DNA of 9,319 bases from NCBI GenBank assembly GCA_025929805.1, contig JAICPP010000125.1, positions 1 through 9,319 on the forward strand. Reading direction: 5' to 3'. A program made the translations under genes and the position numbers. How positions within the stretch are numbered: position 1 is the first letter of the stretch; every line of letters begins with the position of its first letter. The notes beneath the pieces are model-generated. The model did no database searches. It was given only the letters and a program-made list of their open reading frames with translations, and had not been told where the DNA came from. Source of the DNA: Gemmatimonadales bacterium (GTDB taxonomy: Bacteria > Gemmatimonadota > Gemmatimonadetes > Gemmatimonadales > GWC2-71-9). Below are positions 1-5,194 of this stretch, piece by piece.

Positions 1-191
1 CCATCGAGGCTGATATTTCCTGCGTCAGGCTCGAAGTACTGAGTGACCATCCGCATGGTGGTGGACTTCCCCGCCCCGTTCGGACCCAGGAAGCCGACCA
101 CCTGCCCCCGGTCGATGGTGAACGAGACGTCGTCCACGGCGGGTACACCGTTGAAGCGCTTCGTGACGCGCTCGAGTGTTAAAAGCGGCAT
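1..191 (-). CDS. ABC transporter ATP-binding protein, N-terminal fragment (cut by window edge)
   Basis: The first 63 codons of an ABC ATPase, the cytoplasmic subunit that powers a membrane transporter by ATP hydrolysis. The fragment opens MPLLTLERVTKRF and carries a perfect Walker A motif, GPNGAGKST, at residues 36-44, preceded by the usual VxFLG-type strand. The following TTMRMVTQYFEPDAG resembles ATPases of ABC-2 type exporters and the gliding-associated GldA group, where a TxGxxxPxxG segment follows Walker A. The signature motif, Walker B and H-loop lie outside the window, so the substrate cannot be inferred. The ATG at 191 is the first start in frame with the homology and has only a weak GAG upstream. 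It is the next gene downstream of apt, 79 bases away, and a candidate promoter in that gap suggests it begins its own transcription unit. Class is secure; subfamily is a guess. Confidence 0.9.
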   Translation of the reverse strand, partial: MPLLTLERVTKRFNGVPAVDDVSFTIDRGQVVGFLGPNGAGKSTTMRMVTQYFEPDAGNISLD

Positions 192-223
192 AGCTCGTCA
201 ATGCATGAAGGTGAAATTTCGTT

Positions 224-259
224 GCGGGAGATTCTAGAAAGCTGGGCAGGCCGCTTCAA
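224..259 (-). promoter_or_regulatory. Candidate sigma-70 promoter for the ABC transporter gene
   Basis: Read on the minus strand, TTGAAG (plus positions 254-259) is followed after exactly 17 bases by TAGAAT (231-236). This matches the -35 box at 4 of 6 and the -10 box at 5 of 6 positions. Initiation would be near 224, about 33 bases before the ATG at 191. It starts just after the apt stop, in a 79-base gap where the neighbouring genes otherwise overlap. No terminator-like hairpin is visible in the gap, so read-through from apt is also possible. This rests on consensus matching only. Confidence 0.45.
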
Positions 260-270
260 GGGGGGCTAGT

Positions 271-798
271 TCAGCACCGGGTCACCACGTGGCAGAGAGC
301 GCCGTGCAGGCGCTCCCGACCTCTCAGAGCGCCAATTTCAAGCAGAAAGCTCCAGCCCACCAGCTCCGCCCCCAAGCTCCGCGTAAGCTGCCCCGCAGCT
401 CGCGCCGTCCCCCCGGTGGCGAGCACATCATCCACGACCAGCACCCGGTCTCCCGGACTGAGGGCGTCGCGATGGGCCTCGAGCGCGTCACTCCCGTATT
501 CCAGGTCGTAGGACTCGGTGGCTCGCTCCCACGGAAGTTTCCCCGGTTTCCGTGCCGGAGCGAACCCGGCTCCTAATACGGTAGCCACTGCGCCGCCCAG
601 GATGAACCCGCGAGCTTCGATGCCCAACACATGGGTGACACCGGACCCTCGAAAGGGGCTGCACATGCCGGACACGACCTCTTTCAGCAGCCTTCCGTCC
701 CGCAGCACCGGCGTGATGTCCTGAAACAGGATGCCTGCCTTGGGATAATCCGGAATGGCGCGGAGCGTAGCCTGAACCCGAGTTGCGAGCGAGGTCAT
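271..798 (-). CDS. apt: Adenine phosphoribosyltransferase
   Basis: Cytosolic purine-salvage enzyme that joins adenine and PRPP to give AMP and pyrophosphate. The 175 residues match the usual length of bacterial Apt (about 170-180) and keep its landmarks in order: IPDYPKAGILFQDITP at 15-30, EARGF at 61-65, the RKPGKLP loop at 83-89, YDLEYGSDALE at 97-107 and the PRPP-binding signature VLVVDDVLATGGT at 119-131. The C-terminal FLLEIGALRGRERL is also typical. The start is the ATG at 798, which overlaps the acyP stop as ATGA, so translation is probably coupled. With surE upstream in the same operon, which releases nucleosides from nucleotides, it would help recycle purines. No key residue appears to be missing. 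Confidence 0.97.
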   Translation of the reverse strand: MTSLATRVQATLRAIPDYPKAGILFQDITPVLRDGRLLKEVVSGMCSPFRGSGVTHVLGIEARGFILGGAVATVLGAGFAPARKPGKLPWERATESYDLEYGSDALEAHRDALSPGDRVLVVDDVLATGGTARAAGQLTRSLGAELVGWSFLLEIGALRGRERLHGALCHVVTRC

Positions 799-1064
799 AT
801 GATGTCGAAGCTCTTTCCGGCCGGCGCCGATACCGGCTCCGGCGAGCGTTCGACCCGCTCCACTTGTGCATTCGCCGGTCCGGCGCGCAGCAATTGCTCC
901 AGGGCGGGTAACGCCTCGTCCGGTCCGCTCACCACCACCTCGACCCGACCATCCGGCAGGTTGCGGGCATATCCGGCCAGCCCCAGCGACCGGGCATGCC
1001 GCGCCACGAACCAGCGAAAGCCCACGCCTTGGACCATACCGGAGACCAGAAATCGGGTGCTCAT
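795..1064 (-). CDS. acyP: Acylphosphatase
   Basis: Small cytosolic enzyme that hydrolyses carboxyl-phosphate bonds such as those of acetyl phosphate, carbamoyl phosphate and 1,3-bisphosphoglycerate. The 89 residues are the standard length. The phosphate-binding loop VSGMVQGVGFRW (7-18) contains the expected catalytic arginine, R17, and the second signature GYARNLPDGRVEV (31-43) contains the catalytic asparagine, N35. The rest is consistent with the ferredoxin-like alpha/beta sandwich of the family. The ATG at 1064 overlaps the upstream membrane-protein stop as ATGA, and its own stop overlaps the apt start in the same way. It therefore sits in the middle of a coupled trio. Its physiological substrate is unknown in most bacteria, and the context does not settle it. 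Confidence 0.96.
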   Translation of the reverse strand: MSTRFLVSGMVQGVGFRWFVARHARSLGLAGYARNLPDGRVEVVVSGPDEALPALEQLLRAGPANAQVERVERSPEPVSAPAGKSFDII

Positions 1065-1702
1065 GCAGGCCGGCTTCGCCAGCTACGAACGGCCTCGATC
1101 ACGATCGGCAGCACGGATATGAGGATGATGGCAAGGATCACCAGGGTAAAGTTCTGCCGAACCGTGGGGATGTTGCCGAAGAAATATCCGCCTAGGACAA
1201 ATAGTCCAACCCAGATTACTGCGCCCACGACGTTGTACGTGAGAAATTTGGGATAGCTCATTGCGCCTACCCCGGCAACGAAGGGAGCGAACGTGCGAAT
1301 AATCGGAACGAAGCGCGCGAGAATGATGGTCTTCCCTCCATGTTTCTCATAGAAGGCATGAGTACGATCGAGGTACTCCTTCCTGAGAAACCTCACGTTC
1401 CCGCCAAAGGCGCGAGGACCGATGTACGCCCCCACCCAGTAGTTCACGGTATCACCCACGATGGCGGCGATGATCAGCAGTACTATCACCAGGTGCACGT
1501 CGAGTGCGCCCAGGGCCGCAAAGGTTCCCGCGGCAAACAGCAACGAGTCTCCCGGCAGGAAGGGCGTCACCACCAGGCCGGTCTCGCAGAAAACGATGAG
1601 AAACAGGATGAGGTGTGTCCAAACGCCGTACTCGGAGATCACCTGGCTCAGGTGGCGGTCCAGGTGCAGGAAGAAATCGATAAAGTGTGTTAGCAGGTCC
1701 AA
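1061..1702 (-). CDS. DedA family (VTT domain) inner-membrane protein
   Basis: A 213-residue polytopic membrane protein of the DedA/VTT superfamily. Members include proton-dependent transporters (E. coli YqjA, YghB) and proteins implicated in flipping polyprenyl-phosphate or phospholipid lipids. The family's re-entrant signature is visible as FCETGLVVTPFLPGDSLLFA (38-57), and the arginine motif as ARFVPIIRTFAPFVAG (129-144). E40, D52, R130 and R136 line up with the residues reported as essential in E. coli YqjA (E39, D51, R130, R136). Hydrophobic segments lie near 29-48, 68-88, 158-177 and 185-205. The start is a TTG at 1702: it has GGAG seven bases upstream, and no in-frame ATG occurs before the conserved core. 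The gene follows pcm by 14 bases and overlaps acyP as ATGA. The transported species cannot be inferred. Confidence 0.93.
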   Translation of the reverse strand: MDLLTHFIDFFLHLDRHLSQVISEYGVWTHLILFLIVFCETGLVVTPFLPGDSLLFAAGTFAALGALDVHLVIVLLIIAAIVGDTVNYWVGAYIGPRAFGGNVRFLRKEYLDRTHAFYEKHGGKTIILARFVPIIRTFAPFVAGVGAMSYPKFLTYNVVGAVIWVGLFVLGGYFFGNIPTVRQNFTLVILAIILISVLPIVIEAVRSWRSRPA

Positions 1703-1709
1703 TCGAGGT

Positions 1710-1713
1710 CTCC
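1710..1713 (-). promoter_or_regulatory. Shine-Dalgarno sequence that fixes the TTG start of the DedA-family gene
   Basis: On the minus strand GGAG is followed by ACCTCGA (7 bases) and then TTG at 1702-1700. It lies within the 14-base gap after the pcm stop. This good match at ideal spacing is the main reason for accepting a rare TTG initiation codon. Confidence 0.7.
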
Positions 1714-1716
1714 TGG

Positions 1717-2385
1717 TTAGCCGTTGCTGAAGCCAAATTCGCCTAACAGCGGAACAAACCGGACATCACCAATCGTGCTGGTTCGGATCCCTAGGTCTCC
1801 CCGCTCGACCAGGGTGAGCGTCTGCGTCTCCCGATCGCCCAGGGGAATGACCATCCGTCCTCCAGTCGCAAGCTGCTCGATCAATGGCGCCGGCACGTCC
1901 GGCGAGGCTGCCGACACGAGGATCGCGTCGTAGGGAGCGAATGGCCGCCACCCCAACGTTCCATCGCCGACCAACACAGTCACGTTGCGGATGCCCGCCG
2001 CGGCCAGCGCGCCCTTTGCCTGCTGAGCCAGGTGAGGCACTCGCTCGACGCTGAACACCATGCTGGCAAGCAGGGCCAACAATGCGGTCTGATAGCCCGA
2101 CCCGGTCCCGATCTCGAGCACCTTTTCCTTGCCGGTGAGCCCGATCAGCTCGAGGTACCTGGCCTGCACGAAAGGCTGAGAGATCGTCTGACCACTCCCG
2201 ATGGGGAGGGCCACATCGTCGTAGGCGCGGTGCCTTACGCTTTCCGGCACGAACAGGTGGCGGGGCACCATCTGCACCGCCCGTAGCACGGCAAGGTCAC
2301 GGATGCCCTTGCGTCGCAAAACCTCGACCAGCTGACCGCGGTACCCGCCGTAGCTGTCGCCCTGTCCTACCCCTCCAGTGACCAT
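1717..2385 (-). CDS. pcm: Protein-L-isoaspartate O-methyltransferase
   Basis: Cytosolic repair enzyme that uses S-adenosylmethionine to methylate L-isoaspartyl residues in aged proteins, starting their return to aspartate. From the ATG at 2385 the product has 222 residues, slightly longer than E. coli Pcm because of about 13 extra glycine-rich N-terminal residues. Landmarks are ALPIGSGQTISQPFVQAR (59-76) with the substrate-binding GQTISQP, SAM motif I VLEIGTGSGYQTALL (89-103), VLVGDGTLGW (137-146), YDAILVSAA (152-160) and the terminal RFVPLLG (209-215). The reading frame stays open far upstream, but those codons are a shadow of surE, so the frame must not be extended. The start lies 19 bases inside the 3' end of surE; surE-pcm adjacency with overlap is also known in E. 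coli. No clear Shine-Dalgarno precedes the ATG, which suggests coupled translation. Confidence 0.95.
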   Translation of the reverse strand: MVTGGVGQGDSYGGYRGQLVEVLRRKGIRDLAVLRAVQMVPRHLFVPESVRHRAYDDVALPIGSGQTISQPFVQARYLELIGLTGKEKVLEIGTGSGYQTALLALLASMVFSVERVPHLAQQAKGALAAAGIRNVTVLVGDGTLGWRPFAPYDAILVSAASPDVPAPLIEQLATGGRMVIPLGDRETQTLTLVERGDLGIRTSTIGDVRFVPLLGEFGFSNG

Positions 2386-3116
2386 GCCCGAACCGTTTCC
2401 AGCAGCGAGTAGTTGGTCAGATCCATATGCAGAGGCGTAATCGAGATGAACCCTTCGGCCACCGCCAGATGGTCCGAGTTCTCGCCACCGGTCCAGGTGA
2501 TGGTTCCACCGCCAATCCAGTAAATCTCCCGGCCCCAGGGATCTTTCATGCGGGTGAGCGACTCGGAAAAATAGCGGCTCCCCAATTTTGTCACCTGGAT
2601 ACCCTTTACCTCGGAGGCTGGTATCCGGGGGAGGTTGATGTTGAGCAGCATCTGTTCCGGGAAGTCCCGGACCTCGGTGATCCGGTGTACCAGTTCCACC
2701 AGCAGCTCGTGATACGTTGCCATGGTCTCCGGCTGATGGCCCGCGAAGGAGATGCCGATGCCAGGCACCCCGAGGGTTACCGCTTCCATGGCGGCGGCGA
2801 CAGTCCCGGAGTAGAGGACGTCTTCCCCCATGTTGGGCCCGTGGTTGACGCCCGAGAACACGAAATCCGGCCGCTCCGGCATCAGGGCCTGTACCGCCAG
2901 CATCACGCAGTCCGTTGGCGTTCCGTCGATCTGCCAGCCTCCATCGGGACGGCGGGCCGGACGGAGGGGGCGATGGAGAGTAAGGGAGTGGGAGGTGCCG
3001 CTCTGCTCCCGGTCGGGCGCTACGACCGTGACGGTGCCAACTTGCCGGCAAACATCGGCGAGCAGCGCGAGGCCGGGAGCCAGGACGCCGTCGTCATTGG
3101 TCACCAGGATGTTCAT
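2367..3116 (-). CDS. surE: 5'/3'-nucleotidase SurE (stationary-phase survival protein)
   Basis: Metal-dependent phosphatase that dephosphorylates nucleoside 5'- and 3'-monophosphates and can act on short polyphosphate. The 249-residue length is typical. The N-terminal MNILVTNDDGVLAPGL holds the metal-binding D8 and D9. APDREQSGTSHSLTL (34-48) includes S39, and FVFSGVNHGPNMGEDVLYSG (85-104) includes N91 and the LYSGTVAAAMEA stretch; these are the SurE metal-site and active-site segments. It is the first gene of the second block of the minus-strand cluster, 73 bases after the MerR-type gene, and overlaps pcm by 19 bases. I see no strong Shine-Dalgarno before the ATG at 3116. It is either transcribed from a promoter hidden in the repeat-rich gap or by read-through. 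Confidence 0.97.
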   Translation of the reverse strand: MNILVTNDDGVLAPGLALLADVCRQVGTVTVVAPDREQSGTSHSLTLHRPLRPARRPDGGWQIDGTPTDCVMLAVQALMPERPDFVFSGVNHGPNMGEDVLYSGTVAAAMEAVTLGVPGIGISFAGHQPETMATYHELLVELVHRITEVRDFPEQMLLNINLPRIPASEVKGIQVTKLGSRYFSESLTRMKDPWGREIYWIGGGTITWTGGENSDHLAVAEGFISITPLHMDLTNYSLLETVRAWSLEG

Positions 3117-3126
3117 GGTCGGGAAC

Positions 3127-3203
3127 TGCGACGGTGAACGGTAGACGGGGGACCGGCGGGGACGGTCCGATTCACCGGGTTACTGCTCACTATTCACCAT
3201 TCA
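3127..3203. repeat. Degenerate heptanucleotide repeat tract in two converging arms
   Basis: The gap between the MerR gene and surE is built of units close to TGAAYGG. On the minus strand five units abut without a gap: TGAATGG (3197-3203), TGAATAG (3190-3196), TGAGCAG (3183-3189), TAACCCGG (3175-3182) and TGAATCGG (3167-3174). From the other side, on the plus strand, come TGCGACGG (3127-3134), TGAACGG (3135-3141), TAGACGG (3142-3148) and the weaker GGGACCGG (3149-3156). The two arms point towards each other, which gives the inverted copies CGGTGAA (3132-3138) and TTCACCG (3171-3177). The tract resembles in style the heptanucleotide STRR repeats described in cyanobacteria, though the unit differs. 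The right arm enters the 3' end of the MerR gene and supplies its stop codon. Confidence 0.7.
3150..3168. other. Stem-loop at the centre of the repeat tract
   Basis: GGACCG (3150-3155) and CGGTCC (3163-3168) pair perfectly around a 7-base loop (3156-3162). They lie inside the outer inverted copies CGGTGAA and TTCACCG. No run of U follows on either strand, so it is not a standard intrinsic terminator. It could stabilise the end of the upstream message, be a protein-binding palindrome, or simply reflect the converging repeats. Confidence 0.5.
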
Positions 3204-3582
3204 CGTCTTTCTTTGGAGGCGCCTTACCCTCGAGAATCCCGAGGACCTCCTGAATGCCTGCCGATAGATCCTGTACCGTCTCGGCCTCGAACGCGCGGCG
3301 TGCGGAGGTGCGGAGCTCGCCAGTGCGACGATATTGGTCGACCCGCTGCCGGGCCCCGTCGATGGTGAATTTCTCGGTATAGAGGAGGTGCTTCACCAGC
3401 GTGATGAGCTCCACCTCCCGCGCCTTGTAGACCCGGTTGCCCGAGCGATTCTTGGCCGGATTGAGGAAACGGAACTGGCTTTCCCAGTAGCGGAGAACGT
3501 GGGGTTTGAGGTCGGTGAGGGCACAGACCTCTCCGATCGAATAAAATTCCTGGACCGGCCGAGTGGCGCTTGTGGTTGTCAT
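3190..3582 (-). CDS. MerR-type helix-turn-helix transcriptional regulator, short form
   Basis: A 130-residue DNA-binding protein. Residues 13-37 (FYSIGEVCALTDLKPHVLRYWE and on) form the MerR winged-helix start, followed by NRSGNRVYKAREVELI (45-60) as wing and second helix. A helical stretch follows to about 120 and could dimerise. The C-terminus is short, charged and has no cysteine cluster or evident effector domain, unlike metal- or drug-sensing members; small MerR proteins of this kind occur singly in many GC-rich genomes. I chose the ATG at 3582, which overlaps the gpsA stop as ATGA and has GGAG (3591-3594) eight bases upstream. A GTG two codons earlier is too close to that GGAG. The last codons (VNGE) and the TAG stop are encoded by the adjacent heptamer repeat. 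The target is unknown; operon autoregulation is a guess. Confidence 0.9.
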   Translation of the reverse strand: MTTTSATRPVQEFYSIGEVCALTDLKPHVLRYWESQFRFLNPAKNRSGNRVYKAREVELITLVKHLLYTEKFTIDGARQRVDQYRRTGELRTSARRAFEAETVQDLSAGIQEVLGILEGKAPPKKDVNGE

Positions 3583-4577
3583 TTCCACTGCTCCGACTTG
3601 AGTTCCCGTGCCATGAGCTCGTCGATCCCATCGCGAGCCGGTTTGCCGCTGAACAGAACATCACAGACTTGCTGGATGATGGGAAGCTCCACGCCCTTAC
3701 GCCTTCCCATCTCCGCCGCTGCCCTGGACGTGTTGGCCCCCTCCGCCACGCTCCGATGGGTGCCCTGATACTCCGCCAGGCTCCGGCCTTGTCCCAATGC
3801 CACACCCAATGCCCGATTGCGGCTGAGATCCCCTGTGGCTGTCAGGATGAGATCTCCCATTCCCGCGAGCCCCGCAAAGGTGAGCGGATTGGCGCCCATG
3901 GCGACTCCCAGCCGGGTGATCTCCGCCAAGCCTCGGGTGATGAGCGCGGCTCGCGGGTTATGGCCCATACCCAAGCCTTCCAGTATGCCTGCAGCTATGG
4001 CAATGACATTCTTCAGCGCACCCGCCAGTTCCACACCAGTCACGTCATTATGGGAATACACCCGGAAGCGCGGCGTGGCAAAGATGCGCTGAGCGTCGAG
4101 AGCTGTCGATTCGCGATGAGCGGCGGCCACGACCAGCGTAGGCTGCCCCTGACACACCTCGAGCGCAAAGCTGGGACCGGACAACGCGGCGAACCGGATT
4201 CCGGACAAGTACTCCTCGATCACCGCGGACATGAGAGCGAGCGAGTCGGTCTCGATTCCTTTGGTCGCACTCACCACCAGCGTCTCCGCCTCGATCCTCC
4301 CTTCGAGCTGGCGAATGACGCTGCGGACCGCGTGACTGGGAGCCGCCGATACGATGACCGGCGCTCCTGCCACCGCCTCCCGGGCATCGCCAAAAGCCCT
4401 GAGCGCTGGACTCAGTGGAACCCCCGCCAGGAACACCGGGTTCTCATGGTGTTGATTGATCGCCTCGACCACTTCGGATTCGTACGCCCAGATTCGTACA
4501 GTGTTTCCTTTAGCGGCCAGCAGATTCGCGAGCGTCGTGCCCCAGCTCCCGGCTCCCAGCACCGCAATCAGGGTCAT
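3579..4577 (-). CDS. gpsA: Glycerol-3-phosphate dehydrogenase [NAD(P)+]
   Basis: Cytosolic enzyme that reduces dihydroxyacetone phosphate to sn-glycerol 3-phosphate, the backbone precursor of membrane phospholipids. The 332 residues match the family. The dinucleotide-binding loop is VLGAGSWGTTLA (6-17), followed by SATKGIE (103-109) with conserved K106, and ALSGPSFALEV (131-141). The catalytic lysine K189 lies in GVELAGALKNVIAIAAG (181-197), then come GLAGMGDLILT (236-246) and LSRNRALG (251-258). The ATG at 4577 overlaps the plsY stop as ATGA. Its product is the acyl acceptor used by PlsY, so two consecutive pathway steps are coupled in translation. The 3' end overlaps the MerR-type gene as ATGA. 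No missing residues were noticed. Confidence 0.98.
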   Translation of the reverse strand: MTLIAVLGAGSWGTTLANLLAAKGNTVRIWAYESEVVEAINQHHENPVFLAGVPLSPALRAFGDAREAVAGAPVIVSAAPSHAVRSVIRQLEGRIEAETLVVSATKGIETDSLALMSAVIEEYLSGIRFAALSGPSFALEVCQGQPTLVVAAAHRESTALDAQRIFATPRFRVYSHNDVTGVELAGALKNVIAIAAGILEGLGMGHNPRAALITRGLAEITRLGVAMGANPLTFAGLAGMGDLILTATGDLSRNRALGVALGQGRSLAEYQGTHRSVAEGANTSRAAAEMGRRKGVELPIIQQVCDVLFSGKPARDGIDELMARELKSEQWK

Positions 4578-5194
4578 GGACGCTGGGTGCCCGCAGCCCG
4601 CCTACCGAAACGACTTTCCGTCCCGTTGAGCAGCCGCTGGATGTTGTGCCGATGAAGCACGATGACGCCTGCCGCTACCACAACCACGATCCAGAACAAC
4701 TCAGGCGTTCGAGGATGTTCCAGGAAATACACCGCCGCTGGGAGCACCGCGGCAGCGGTGATGCTTGCCAGTGAGACATAGCCGCTGAGCAGCAGGACCA
4801 GCCCCCAGACCAGGGCGGCGATGGCCAGCGGCAGGGGCGTTAACCCCAGCATCACCCCCGCAGCCGTCGCCACCCCTTTCCCCCCTTTGAAGCGGACGAA
4901 TACCGAGAACACATGACCCAGGATGGCTGCGACCCCGCACGCCAGAGCAAAGAGCTCCGAGTGAGTAACCTGCGGGGCAAAGACAAGCACGGGGACCGCT
5001 CCTTTGGCAATGTCGAACAACGCCACTGGAATCGCATACTTCCAGCCGAGAACCCGGTACAGATTGGTCGCGCCCAGATTTCCACTCCCGTGCTGCCGCA
5101 GATCGATCTTTGCGAACAGCCGGCTGACTATATAGCTCGTGGGAACGGCGCCGAGCAGATAGGAGGCGAAAAGCCAGGCAGCCGCGCCTCCCAT
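4574..5194 (-). CDS. plsY: Acyl-phosphate:glycerol-3-phosphate acyltransferase
   Basis: Polytopic inner-membrane enzyme that transfers a fatty acyl group from acyl phosphate (made by PlsX) to glycerol 3-phosphate, giving lysophosphatidate. It has 206 residues from the ATG at 5194, essentially the E. coli length. The family's cytoplasmic motifs are clear: HGSGNLGATN (35-44), GHVFSVFVRFKGGKGVATA (93-111) and the C-terminal HRHNIQRLLNGTE (181-193). Five or so hydrophobic segments separate them. A longer in-frame start at 5254 would add 20 proline-rich residues lying wholly within der. I prefer 5194, where the der stop and the plsY start share a base (TGATG) and the protein begins directly with the first membrane helix. 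A GAGGAT stands 10 bases upstream. plsX is not in the window. Confidence 0.96.
   Translation of the reverse strand: MGGAAAWLFASYLLGAVPTSYIVSRLFAKIDLRQHGSGNLGATNLYRVLGWKYAIPVALFDIAKGAVPVLVFAPQVTHSELFALACGVAAILGHVFSVFVRFKGGKGVATAAGVMLGLTPLPLAIAALVWGLVLLLSGYVSLASITAAAVLPAAVYFLEHPRTPELFWIVVVVAAGVIVLHRHNIQRLLNGTESRFGRRAAGTQRP

Noticed and set aside
2386..3051. In-frame upstream extension of pcm giving a 444-residue protein
   Set aside because: It overlaps surE in another frame, is rich in Arg, Pro and Gly as shadow frames are, and no Pcm has such a domain. SurE itself is fully conserved across the same bases.
3150..3168. Central stem-loop of the repeat as an intrinsic terminator for the MerR gene
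   Set aside because: GC-rich 6-base stem but no following U tract on either strand; kept only as a stem-loop.
3583..3588. GTG start two codons earlier for the MerR-type gene
   Set aside because: It stands only two bases after the GGAG; the ATG at 3582 has 8-base spacing and the ATGA overlap.
3570..4655. 361-codon plus-strand open frame opposite gpsA
   Set aside because: Antisense shadow of gpsA, with no recognisable motif and composition typical of a reverse-complement frame in GC-rich DNA.
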